A stretch of 64,000 bases of DNA. It comes from Ulota crispa. Taxonomy: Eukaryota > Streptophyta > Bryopsida > Orthotrichales > Orthotrichaceae. The stretch's first letter is position 1, and each line of letters begins with the position of its first letter. Location: NCBI GenBank assembly GCA_963920765.1, contig OY987249.1:19192483-19256482 (forward strand), given 5' to 3'. The position numbers and the translations under genes are program-made. The notes beneath the pieces were generated by a model, which had not been told where the DNA came from, did not search any database, and worked only from the letters and a program-made list of their open reading frames with translations. Positions 37,197 to 49,160 of this stretch are shown piece by piece.

Positions 37197-38020
37197 ATGA
37201 GGATTGCAATTTCTGTTGAAACTAGGGTTGCTGTCTCTTTGTGTAGGCTAGAGACTAGAAATGGATTGTTGCTTGTGAGAGAAATATTTGGAATTGCTGA
37301 ATATACGGCTTTATGTGCTGTAAAGAAATTTTGTAAGGCGGTTAGAAAACATTTACAAAAAATCATAATCCAATTTTCTATTGAGTCCCAATTTAGGAAT
37401 TTAGCCGTTGAATTTGAAGCTTTGCATGGAATTCCTTATATTATAGGAGCAATTGACGGATCAAATATCCCTATTTTAGCTCCTGCAATTGGAAGAAAAG
37501 ATTATTACTGTTGCAAATCATTTCATTTAGCAATTCTGCAAGGAATTGTTAATGTAAATTGTAAATTTTGGGACTATGAGTTTGGATGGGTTGGTAGTCT
37601 TCATGATTGGTCTATTTTTCAAGTTATAAAAGTAAATAGGGCTTTTGTAGGGGGAAAGTTCATGCTTTATAAACTAATAGGTGATGCGGCTTATCCGGTT
37701 AGACCATGGATGTATTGTCCATTTAAAGAGCAAAAAGATTGGTTATCTGGGTATTGTGGTAATTGGATTTCATTCATTCTTCTACAAGAATGTGTGTTGA
37801 ATGAGTATTTGGCATCTTGAAGGGAAGATGGAAAATCATTATGAAACTGGCAGATGTTTCGTTACAAATGGTTCCTGATCTTGTATTTACATGTATAGTA
37901 TTGTACAATTTGTGCATAACTATAGAAAACTATTTTGACAAAATTTGGGTTGAAGAAGCAAAACCTAATTTGATTCAAAAAATCGCAAAAGGTAAATCAA
38001 AAAATGGATCAAAAGTTTGA
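37197..38020 (+). pseudogene. Harbinger (DDE_Tnp_4 / ALP1-like) transposase, frameshifted
   Basis: Frame 1 (37197-37817) has RNLAVEFEALHGIPYIIGAI followed by DGSNIPI (first D), YCCKSFHLAILQGIVNVNCK, FWDYEFGWVGSLHDWSIFQ (second D) and GKFMLYKLIGDAAYPVRPWM. Near 37795 the frame shifts; the next frame carries the CVE motif (third acidic residue), a TGA, then FGILKGRWKIIMKLADVSLQ and MVPDLVFTCIVLYNLC to 38020. Order and motifs are those of plant PIF/Harbinger transposases. One frameshift and one nonsense codon make it non-functional. Confidence 0.85.
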
Positions 38021-40466
38021 AGTGCTCAAGTTGCAATTGAAGAAATAAGGAGCAGAATTCAGTGCAAAAATGTTGTAGTAGAAAATGAAGTAGTAGACAA
38101 AAAAATAACGTTTTTTTAATTACAAAAAATAAAAAAGATGTGGATTTGCTTTGAGCAGTTACAAAAATGCATGAAGTATTGGCTAAAAACCTATGGGATG
38201 CCAAACTTCATGGACAAAATTCTACTATCTATTCTAGTAGTAGTTCAAAGTCAGATTTAGACTTAATCTAGTGTATAAACAAAACAACAAAAACTTTTCT
38301 AACAAAGTTAAAAAGTTTCTATCCATGTTTTTTAAAAAATCAGTTGTTTGTTGAAATGAAAGAATCATAGTGGTAGAATTACTTACCACTAGTTTTAATA
38401 AACCTTGCAATCTTTTTTGCTTGTTCTTGTTTTTGTCTTGTCATTTAGATGCTGAAGTGGTAGTTTGTGGCAAAGAATGTAAAGCTAACGGTGAAAAATT
38501 ATGATCACCATCTGTACTTTGAAATTTTATTGCACTTGTTGAAATTGCATTTTTAACACTTGCTCTAGTGTTGTTTCATATGTCCATTTCATCATACCAC
38601 TTGTAATCTTGTTTACGGCTTGTCCCAAGAATCTCGTGAGCTCTTTTATGATTTCTATAATCCTTCAATATAGCTTTTTATTTCTTTTTACATAAAAGTC
38701 ATGTACAATTAAATCCTTGGATTCCAATAACCATTCTAGCTTATGATTTAATCCACGTATTCATCCTAGTGACAATACAAAAAAATTACCATAAAATAGT
38801 CTAAAAATGCTCTAAAGCCACAAAGCATGTAACTAAAAAAACTAGACATTGCACACTCAAGGTCTATTTTGGGTAGAAGTGGCTAATTACATATTCTTAA
38901 GAAATTTTAACAAGTCAAAGCTTATTAGATCAAAATATAGTGAAAGGTTTAATCAATTATCTTCTATCAAGGATTCTCGGATATAAAATTGTTAGATCAA
39001 AATATGGTCAATGGTTTAATCATTTTTCTTCTATTGGGAATCCCTGAATAGAAAATGTTATAAATTTATTAGATCAAAATTTCTTCTATCAAGGAATCCC
39101 CAATAAAAAATTATATAGTTTGCTATTTGCACATACTTATCATTGGAGTGAGATTTTTTTGGAAATAAGCACCTATTTCTAGAATTGAATTAGAGTTAAG
39201 CTTCATGTCTTTTTAACTACAGCAATCAAATTTATAAATCTAAAAAAAAAGGGTCAAAAAGCTCAAGCTAAGGTGTATAAACAATTAAAGTTTAGAGCAT
39301 ATTTAATAATTCCATTTAAGCCCATTTAAATCCATTTAAGTCCGTTCTAGAATGTTTGTATGTTTTTTGCAAAAAAAACTATAATATATATTAAAATATT
39401 AAAAAAAATTATAAAAGAACTCTACAGTAATACATACATTGTTTACTTGCTGTTTTGAAAAAAATATCTTCCATCTATCCTCGGATAGCAATGAGAGTCT
39501 CTATTTTAGTATCTCTCCATTTCACAAATGCACCTCTTTTTTTATCAAATCTAAATTCAATAATGGTTTTTTCTTCTTCTTTTTTTGTGCAGATTTCTAC
39601 TTTGTTGATCTTCCTCTCTTTTGTCATCTATTTGCTACCTCTTCTTTTGCTTTTAAAATTTGAACTCCAAAAAAAATTTGTTTATCTTCTTCCACTTCTT
39701 GTCTCATTCTATCATCACTATATGGAAGTCTACTGCAAGGAGGAGTGGAACATCCATGAAATGCACTTTGATTTGTTTTAAACAAATTAGAGCTATGAGC
39801 AAACGAAAAGTAGAGATTTTTGGACAAAATGAAAAATTTGGAACAACAAATCTTGTCATCCACTCTAAATTTTGGGACCACTCTTGACCTCCTTACGGTT
39901 GAGAACAATTATTGTTTAGACTATACCTCTTCATTGAAAAAAATGAGCTACTAAACACACACAATTTGCACAATTTTTTTGATCTACTCAAACAATAGAA
40001 ATGTCAGGTAAAATTGCAAAAGATATACACTCACTTCAAGTAGCCATTAAAAAAAAACGGCTTATAGTTAAAAAAAAAATAACGACTCTTTCCATTAAAG
40101 CAGAAAAAGTAGTTACCATTATAACTATAGAAATTGTTAATAAAACAGTGCAAAAATGGCTGAAAAGTTAATTAAATATGTATTTTTTAATGGTTTTTAG
40201 CTTTTCTAACTCTTGGTCATCTAAAAATTACAACAAAAAAATCTCTTTGAACGGTCTTGTCGCAAAACTTGGGTGACCATGAAACATTATCTATTTCTAA
40301 ACGTGTAAGATTCCACATCATTTTTTCATCCATTTTTGCTCTTGGTCATTTTCCTTTTTATCAGGTAGTGTAAAGCAGACTTAGACCAACCGGTTTTCCT
40401 CCTCCAATCACATTACAAATATTGCCTTGATCACTTGCCTTGGTCACTAGTGTAAAGAGGCCCTAA

Positions 40467-41230
40467 ATATTGATAAAGTGGATGGACAAGGTGGCATCTT
40501 TCATATTAGGGACGCTGCCTATTAGAATGTTGCGGCTAGATTCAATTTTGACAAAGAGGATTGCCTTCGATGATCTGCTTTGTCAAGATAGTCATAAGAA
40601 TAGAAATAACAATTGCATTATACAGTATAGGTAATGACATCTTTACTGGAGTTCTGCTCTTCACTTTCAAAGTGTTTACATTTGTCAGTTCATAAACTAC
40701 CGTCAAATATTTGAATCTCCACACGGACCCCCGCATGTTTATATGTTAATAATATGTGGCGCACATCATTGGTTTTGCCCTTTGTCAGTGTGCTTGCAAG
40801 TTTGTCGTCATTTTTATGTTTGGGCTGAGAATGCTTGCTATTCCAAATTTGATATTTTAGCTCTCTGCAAACTGAATTCACAATGTTCAAAATATACAAC
40901 CTTTTGATAAAATATAGGATTGTTTCTTGGACATCCAGAGCATTCGATTCTACATTGTATGAGTTGGATGCTGAAGATGACACTTGTTTTTTGGGATGCT
41001 TTATGTTTGGTGGTGGAATTTTGACTCTTTACTTGGGACTCCTAAGTGGCATTTGCTAAATGTGCAAAAATGATAAATATGCAACAGTTCAAAGCTTGAG
41101 CAAGAACTAAGTATGGCTTGCCGGAAACAAGCTATAAGCTTAACTCCTAAAGGATCCTTTGGCTCTAGAGCTACGGTACCAAATACTTTTAGAAATTAAA
41201 ATCAGCTGGAAATTAATGAAATCATTAAAT
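40467..41230. other. Intergenic with an unrecognised minus-strand ORF
   Basis: A 97-codon minus-strand frame (40983-40690) starts with a Ser-rich stretch and is Lys/Asn-rich after that. No family recognised; possibly a transposon scrap. Confidence 0.25.
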
Positions 41231-42020
41231 GAACACCATTAGAAGCAAACACATTATATTAGAAAAACAAAAAACTAAATTTAAAGACCTAGAGACATAA
41301 TATGAATACCATTAGCTCAAATTAAAAATAAAATTTGGTAAATTAAAATAGAGACACACTATGAAAGCCTAAATTTTAAAACAAGTAGACAAAAATTCCA
41401 AAATTCCAAACAAAATAGAAAAAGCAAAGACTTTAAAAAATGAAAACATAGTATGATTAATTTAAAAACAAGTAGACAAAAATTCAGAAAATAAACATAG
41501 TATGAACACCATTAGAAGCAAAGACATCATATTAGAAAAACTAAATATTAAATTTATAAACCTAGAGACATAATATGAATACCATTAGCTTAAATTATAA
41601 CTAAAATTTGATAAATAAAAATAGGGTCATATTATGAAATCAAAATCTAAAAACTAAAGCATAGAAAATGGATTGAAATTCTGAAATCTAAAAATAGCAA
41701 AGACTTCAAAAATAGAAACACAATATGAAATCAAAATAAAAAATAAAATTAGAAAAAATCAAACATAAATGTCAAATTTCAAAAAAAAAAAAAAAAAATG
41801 AAGATCTTAGAAAATAGAGCCATAGTGTGAAATATGAAAACTAAATTTAAAACAAAAGACATAGTACGAAATCTATCTCATTATTAAATTTAAGAACAAA
41901 TAGACCTGAATTTAGAAATTCAAAAAACAAACAAAGCAAAGACCTTAGAGAAAGATTTCAGAAATTTGACAAAAAAACTTAGAACTAAAGTCATAGTATA
42001 AACACCATTAGAAGCTTAGT
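41231..42020 (+). repeat. A-rich degenerate tandem repeats
   Basis: GAACACCATTAGAAGCAAA recurs at 41231, 41504 and (partly) 41998, each followed by similar A-rich sequence (CCTAGAGACATAATATGAAT). Period is about 273 bp between the first two. No coding signal. Confidence 0.7.
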
Positions 42021-42359
42021 GTTTTTATAGGTTGGTAAATGAAAAGATTTGATCCTAAAAGTGTTTAGGCTCAAAATTTTAATTTAATATTCAAAATTTA
42101 TTAAAATACTCATATAGATTTTAAAACTAAATCTTATGGTACTACAAAACTTAATCTTGTGATAAATTTTTTTTATTCTTTGAATTTTATAAGTATAAGT
42201 CTTTTGAAATTGCTAAAGACATATGATAAAAGTTAAGTTCATTTTATTTTGCACAAAAAAAGCAAAATTTAAGTAAAAAAAAAATAGTGAGGGATACATC
42301 TATATATAACAAAATACAATTTACCCAATCTGGCAATCCTTTTACCATGATTCTTTTAC

Positions 42360-42770
42360 TCTATGGATAAATAAAATCTACGTGGATAAAAATTTGCAGG
42401 GGTAAAAAAATTGAGTAGGTAATCTACGTAGGCAAAAAGTTGCATGGGTAAAAATTTGAGTGAGAAAAAATATACACATAAAAATTTGTATTTGTAAAAT
42501 AATGCATGTGTAAATATTAAATAATGTAACAAAATGGCGTGGGTAAAAGACAAAATTATGTAAAAAGAATTGCATGAATAACTACTACGTGGATAAAAGT
42601 TTTGTATAGGTAAAAAGTAAATAATATTTTTTTGCATAAGACGATAGTGACATTCATTTATTGCATGGGTAAAAAACTCCATGGATATAGAAAAAAAATG
42701 CAAGGGAATGATTTGTAAACAAAAACAAATGTTTTATTGCATGGGTAAATTTTAAAATTAGAGTGCACAA
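42360..42770 (+). repeat. Degenerate GGGTAAAAA minisatellite
   Basis: Short irregular units such as GCATGGGTAAAAA and GTGGATAAAA(A/G)TTT occur more than ten times. The minus-strand ORFs rich in FYPC/FTHA are a product of the repeat. Confidence 0.7.
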
Positions 42771-42918
42771 ATAAATAGTAAAAATTAATTTCTTGAGGGG
42801 GAAATGTTTTATGTAATTGGGCCTAAAACTATTTTGCATCTCGTCGGTTTGACGGGTGCCTATACTAGTATGGTTATACATATAACCGCAAAGGGCGTTT
42901 AGACCCTTCAGAGGTTAA

Positions 42919-43949
42919 CCCCTTAAGGACCATTGTCCCTTCAAGGGACATGTTAGACTTTGGGCATGTACCTATGGCTAAACTACTTTTTGTGATTTTT
43001 TGAAACTTTTGTGGAAGGTGGGGAATTCAAAAATCTATGTGGGCATCTAATTTTTCTTCATTCTAACATTTGATGAAGAAGTTATGCATGAATTTAAGAA
43101 ACTTTGGGGAGGATTGCTTGCTTGGGCAACTCAAAAATCTATGTGGGCATCTAATTTTTCTTCATTCTAACATTTGATGAAGAAGTTATGCATGAATTTA
43201 AGAAACTTTGGGGAGGACTGCTTGCTTGGGCAACTCAAAAACTTTTTTAAAATTACGTTTTTTTAAAATTAAAATTTGAAATTGGTTCTTTAGATTTTTT
43301 TTATAGGTGAGAAGCTTTGAATCATTAAATTTCAATCAATGAGATGAAAGTTATGAGGAGTTTTTGTTTGCAAGAAATTATGGGATCTCTATTCTAAAAT
43401 AAACTTTGAAGTCCTTTACTTTACTCAATTTTTATTATTTTGGAAAAAAAATTAAACCAAAGGAAGTAGGTTGTTTATCATAACATTATGACCGTTAGGA
43501 TTTGTATATTTCATTTCAATAATTAAATTCTTAACAATTTAGTGATTCAACTCATTCTCTACTTCTTTTTACTTACTGATTTTTCCCATGTGTTGTGTAG
43601 TTCCAATTGATTTGGGAATTCTCCCACACATACCAAACATGATCTCCTACATGGAAAAAAAAGCGCAACTTTGGGTAGAGCAACTTTTTTGTTATAAGAG
43701 TGGTCAAAAGCTTCTGAAATTCTTAGAAAGCATGGAAAAAACTTTTTTTTTCACTTTATATGTAAATATCTCACTCCCTTCCGTCTAGAATGAGCTGATT
43801 TTTTTCCTGTAAGTACCTCTTCTAGTCTGGGGGAAGATTCTATGGTTGGATTTCCCAAAAACAAAATAGAAAATCCCTTCTTACTAAACCTCCTAAAAGT
43901 GGTAGTTTTCAATGATTTTTACAGAAAAAATGGCGTGGTCCTTTAGGGG
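42919..43949. mobile_element. TTAA-flanked element, family A, 1031 bp
   Basis: CCCCTTAAGGACCA... / ...TGGTCCTTTAGGGG with TTAA at 42915-42918 and 43950-43953. Contains a 104-bp tandem duplication (43028-43131, 43132-43235), which explains its greater length. Confidence 0.82.
43028..43235 (+). repeat. 104-bp direct tandem duplication
   Basis: Two nearly identical units starting at CAAAAATCTATGTGGGCATC (43028, 43132), inside the family-A element. Confidence 0.88.
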
Positions 43950-43953
43950 TTAA

Positions 43954-45969
43954 ATGGGTATGAGGTGCCTTGAAATTGAATGGAATGTTTGAGGCCTGGT
44001 GCTTTTGGGGATGAATTCTAGTGTCATCCAATGTTTAGATTGATCTCTAGTTTTCATTGCTTCAAGGCCAATTAACAACTAAGAAAGGGATAAATGTATT
44101 GGATCAAATATTGCTGACATCTACTTTGGGTCTGTGTGTTGGACATTTTTCAAAAGACTAGACTTATTTAGAGATGCGAAATGAGCTTCACTCTCCTTTC
44201 AAATTTGAGTTACTTGTATGAATCTTTTATAAATATAAAGTTTATGGTAGAAATAAAATATTTTCATACTTTCAAAAATTGTTTAATCATTTTTGTCTCC
44301 TTTGAAATACTTCCATACTCACAGTAAAAGTAACAGCTGAAAGTTTGGGAAATTTGAACCAAAGGCCGAAACTATTATTTTTCCAAAATTTAGAGTTGTA
44401 TCCTAGGATTGAGCTAAATGTTTAACAAACATGGTATAATAAATGAGAGCTATACAATACAGTACAGTACTGCACATGTATGTAACTTTTGAGAAACTAG
44501 TTGGCAGACGTTCTGGATTTTTTCATAAAACAATATATATTCATCATGGGAGTTTAGAAAATTTCCTTGGATTTTGGGTAGCAGTTGGACATACACATTG
44601 GGGGAATATAATATGTTTAGTTATTTTAGTTTCAAATTTCAAATTTCTTTAAAAAATGAATCCTAAACATGAATCAAAGTTAGAATAAAAACAATTCATA
44701 TTCCACACAACCTTTTAAGACCTTAAGATTATGCATACCTTATAACTTAACATAAAGATTCTTTGCTATAACCATATATTGATAGAATCTTTGGACAACC
44801 TATTTTGTTTAGTAGGGATTCCAACAAGTTTAGGTTACTACTTCCCTTTCTTCTTAATTGTTACAAATCTCCATAGGTTTGTAACTTAAATCATCCAAAT
44901 ATGCAAACAAAACAACAATCTACATATAATAAATTATAATAATCACTAGGAGCTCAACCACCCAACCATAGAGAGATTAATTGTCAACAACAATTAATCT
45001 CCTCACCCTCTGAGCCCCATCTTAAACTATTAATCCTTACATAAAATAAAAATTATTTTAACTCTTTTTATCTTTCTATCTATATATATAAAAGAATCTT
45101 AAGCTCCCATTTTGGATGAAAAGGAGAGAGTTTGAGTGCAACTATGAGTTGCATTCCATGCATGTAGCAATAAACAATAGTTTAACAAATTGCACCATTT
45201 ACATTCTCTTTAGGCAATAAAAGTGAGTAACGTCAAACTTGTTAATTTGGGAAAAATAAAAGTACCATTACAAGGGATTTGGACCCAAGAATTGGCCCCT
45301 TCCCCCAAAACTATGGGAACTTTGGGAACACTTCCACATAGGCAATTTGCAGCAATATTACATGGCATTAGTGTGACCACATCAGACATTATTATTTGAT
45401 TATTATTTTTGGAAATTTTTTTTGACTTATTTGATTTGATTTGATTTTTATTTTTTATTTTTCTGATGACCAGCAATGGCCTTGGGAACATCCAACCTTG
45501 CAGCCCTTTCTTAGGCCCAAATCCCTTGTGATGCATTTTGTACTCCACCTCAATCCAAAATAGTCACCTCAAACCAATTTCAAAAGTATCAGGTTCAGTT
45601 TGAGCCACTAAGGTTTTTTCCCTCACAAATTCCTCCTCTCAGGTGAGGACAAGTGTACCAAAGGGGCTTGCTTTGGGGTGATCACCTCAATCTTTCTAAA
45701 TTTTCAAAAGTCCCAAAATGACCGTTTTGACCCAAATTAACAACTATGGCGTTGAGTAACTCCATGATTCATATGGTGATTAACAATAAAGTATAACAAG
45801 TCACTCGAAGTGACACTACAACAGTTTCTCTCAACCAATTAGATTGAGTCATTTCACCAAAAGTCAACAACATGTGACTAAAGGTTGCACCACCACACTC
45901 TCTCATCCAATCAAAATGAGTGACTCAAAAGATTGTATTCTTGGGGGGGCATGGGGATAGGGGGCACAA
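43954..45969. other. AT-rich intergenic, nothing recognised
   Basis: Short non-family ORFs only. 45056-45080 has a small TA-rich stretch. No gene is supported. Confidence 0.35.
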
Positions 45970-46300
45970 GGATAGTCGGGGGTTAAGGTAGCAAATAACT
46001 TTTGGGGAGAAGTTTTAACATCACCAGCTAAAATCCAACATTTCTCATTTTCAACCCATTCTTCAATAGATTGCATCAAGCATTTTATATAGTCTACATA
46101 TATTGTACTATATTAGAATTAGTTATTTTTGCAAAATTTGATTAAATTATGACCAGATATCTTAAAATTCATCTAGTTTTAGTTATTTATGTTCATTTAA
46201 CTTTTTTGCGATTTCAACCGGTTGACAATACATTAAATGCCAATTCTCCCTAGACATGTATAAAAATGAGGTAAGATTCTATGGTGCATGACACTTATAA
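45970..46300 (+). repeat. Repeat family F, copy 1
   Basis: AAAATCCAACATTTCTCATT and ACAATACATTAAATGCCAATTC run in parallel with 55150-55420. Diverged, no ends recognised. Confidence 0.5.
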
Positions 46301-46489
46301 CTAATAACTCCCAATTCAAGTGGTTAGCCTAAGGCTTTGTCAAATAAAAAGTTATCCAAAGATTGAGTTCACCAAGATGAAGCTTAGGGTTTGCCCCTCT
46401 TGGTGGTGGAATTACTTTTGAGCTAATGAATATATGTACTGTGCTTTAATATTTATTGTTTAGCCAATAGTTGTTGGTTATAAGTGTCA

Positions 46490-47361
46490 TGTACAGTACC
46501 CTTGAGTAATGTTACAAAATCCCTACTTCTGCATTCCAAACAAGTTTGAATAACAAAAATTATAAATGGCATTTTAATCTCATATTGTTGGTATTTGATT
46601 CTCATGCCATCTCAATCAACCATACCAAATTTTGATTACTAAAAACCAAAATCCTATTTTTGGTAAATTGTTTTGTGTCAAAATCATGGTTTTACAAGAA
46701 AGTTGATCAAAACACATTGGTGATGAATTTTTGAGATTTGATTGCATGGATATGTAGGAGACGTTCATACGCACATATATCCTTCTAACAAACATGTACA
46801 AAAAGTCCAAAATTCTGCCAATAGAGGTGTGAATGCTAGAGTGATCATGACCAAATTTAGTAAATTAGATAATTCTTTATGGTAATTCAATTGTGTTAAT
46901 TGACTTATACATTATGATCAAATTTGTACTTTTGAGCATGATGGTATGTTTATTTTGCTAAAAGCTAATTAAAAAATAGAGATATTTAGTTTACTAAATT
47001 TGGTCATGATCACTCTAGCAGTCACACCTCTATTGACAAAATTTTGGACTTTTTGTACATGTTTGTTAGAAGGATATATGTGCATATGAATATCTCCTAC
47101 ATATCCATGCAATCAAATCTTAAAAATTAATCATTAGTGTGTTTTGATCAACTTTCTTGTAAAACCATGATTTTGACACAAATTTTTAACCAAAAATAGG
47201 ATTTTGGTTTTTAGTAATCAAAATTTGGTATGGTTGATTGGGATTACATGAAAATCAAATACCAACAATATGGATTAAAATGCCATTTATATTTTTTGTT
47301 ATTGAAACTTGTTTGGAATACAAAAGTAGGGATTACATAACATTACTCGAGGGTATTGTAC
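46490..47361. mobile_element. Long foldback element (arms about 370 bp)
   Basis: Left arm 46490-46866 and right arm about 46990-47361 are inverted copies around a spacer of about 120 bp. Outer ends TACAGTACCCTTGAGTAATG / CATTACTCGAGGGTATTGTA. Inner shared blocks include TTGGTCATGATCACTCTAG and CATATCCATGCAATCAAATC. Confidence 0.75.
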
Positions 47362-47362
47362 T

Positions 47363-47695
47363 AAGGTAGGAGGCTCATATTCGGCTCAGGCTTAAAAATG
47401 GTCCACCTTTTCATATGTATTTCATGTGTACATGCTGTGTTTTATAGGTCTCAAAAATGTACAAGCAATGTACATTTGAGAAGGTGAACCGTTATAAAGC
47501 CCTATCGCCTTTTCACTTCAAAATCTTATAACTAATTCCACAAAGCTCCAACAAATATGAAACAACTTGGGTTAGATGTCAATTCTTCTTGTCAGTCAAG
47601 GATTTGAGAAAAATACTGAAAAATAGTTCGAGAAGTTTCACCTCCCCAAAATTCAGTTTCAGGCCTTAGATGGTCCATTCATGACCCTCTTACCT
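47363..47695. mobile_element. Family-C MITE, copy 2
   Basis: AAGGTAGGAGGCTCATATT... / ...CATGACCCTCTTACCTT inverted ends. Abuts the foldback element at 46490-47361. Confidence 0.65.
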
Positions 47696-47744
47696 TATAG
47701 CAAAAAATTTGCCCCTAAAAAGTTTACCTCCATAATAATAGATG

Positions 47745-48310
47745 ACCACTTTCCATTTTTCCAGTTCGGATTCCAAGCAGCCGCCCGCCACCCGCTCCTG
47801 ACTCCGGAGGCATGCCACCCTTTGATTGCGCCATAATTCAATTCTCGTCCCAACAAAAATCATTCCCCGTTTCCGCCAATCCCAGCCCAGCCCCAACGGT
47901 GGATTCATGGTCCTACGGGGACGGGTGCCCGTGCGGACAAAATAAGCCAATCAGGCCCATTCTTCCAAGTTAGTTCAACGAACATGTCCCAATGATTTAG
48001 TGTGGGTCAGCAATTACAGTGCCCTCCACCACGGGTCGTACTCCCCCAGCGACCCGTCCGCTCTTCGCCCCGCGCTAAGCTACTGCGCCTTCTGTCCCGC
48101 TCCTCGTTTCGCCATAGCCACGGAGCTTCATCGATGTCACCGTAAAATCCTTCCGTACGTCACCGCCTCTACGTTTCCTCTCACCTTCCGCCATTCCTCC
48201 GTCGCAGATCACCTCCTCTCGATCCTCTTCTCAACGCGAGCTCTCTTGTCTACTTTGGTGGAGCATAGACGCAGATCTCAATACTCTGGCAACAGACTTT
48301 GAGATTTCAG
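47745..48310 (+). promoter_or_regulatory. GC-rich promoter / 5' leader of the carboxylesterase
   Basis: Sharp rise in GC against AT-rich flanks, with C/T-rich sequence typical of plant 5' leaders (e.g. TCCTCCGTCGCAGATCACC). It lies 0.85-1.4 kb before ATG 49161, so a 5'-UTR intron between 48.3 and 49.1 kb is likely. The 100-codon ORF at 48000-48302 is probably incidental. Confidence 0.4.
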
Positions 48311-49160
48311 AACAGGCGAACGATTTGAAAAAGGATTCGAGAGTTTTAGGCTTAAGGAAAGGAGAGAATTTTATTGTATAGGCGATCTGCTATGACAGTG
48401 AGCCTGATTTTGAAATTTTGAATTTTTTGCGCGTTAGAGATTGAAATCTGGCGTCGTCACGCGGCGGCCTGTTAAGTTAGTTGATTGTGTGATATTATTC
48501 ATTTGAGAGAAGCTCTGCCGTAGGAATTGCTTTTTTCTCTGTTTTCTTTTGTGGTTGTGACTTTTCGCAATTAGGTTAGATTCGGAGTTTGATTTGATGA
48601 AAGGTTCTTTCTCCATTTAAGCTTAGTTGGTGCTGCTTGGAAGATCTGAGATTAGATTGTACGTGTGCGGCACTTTTTTAGTTACTTTTCAACGTGGCTT
48701 TTGCTTTTGTGATTATGTGAATGAAGTAGGATTTTTTTTTTCTGTGTTTGTAGTGTGCATTCTCAAGTTTCGTTGGTTTTTCACTATTAGGGCAAATTTA
48801 GAGCTCGGATTGATGAGAGTTTCTTTTTTTCTGTTTAGTGTGTTTCTTTGAAGCTCTAAGATTTCAATCTTACGGACGCACTGGTTTTATGTTCGTTAGC
48901 ACAACGGGCATTCTCTTAGATTGTCTCACATTTGCAGTTCAGATGCTGGTGTGATTGGCTACTCTTTTTCCATCATTATAAGTAAGTAGTGTTGAAGAGT
49001 TTTTTGTTCCATGTAGGAAAGGCTTAGTATCAATTTTGTAGCGGTAGGAGAGATTGCCGGTACTATCGCAGTGGTGCAGGGGAATTTTGTTGCCAGTTTA
49101 TTGATTGTCAGGGCTCAGGAGGGTACGAATTTGGAAAGGGAAGTAAGATCGTGGGCAGAA

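Larger units (their letters stand above)
36380..40463. mobile_element. PIF/Harbinger element with both TIRs, 4.08 kb
   Basis: Inverted ends AGGCCTCTTTATACTAGTGA... (36380) and, in complement, GGGCCTCTTTACACTAGTGA... (ending 40463). Flanking triplets are TGA (left) and TAA (right), consistent with a decayed TWA target. It encloses a DDE_Tnp_4-type transposase remnant at 37197-38020. The interior is AT-rich with a long pyrimidine tract. No second (Myb/SANT) ORF could be identified with confidence. Confidence 0.75.

Noticed and set aside
41231..42770. Possible CRISPR-like spaced repeats
   Set aside because: Repeats are degenerate with irregular spacing in a eukaryotic intergenic region; no array structure.
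42356..42881. Minus-strand ORFs with repeated FYPC/FTHA motifs
   Set aside because: Product of the degenerate GGGTAAAAA minisatellite.
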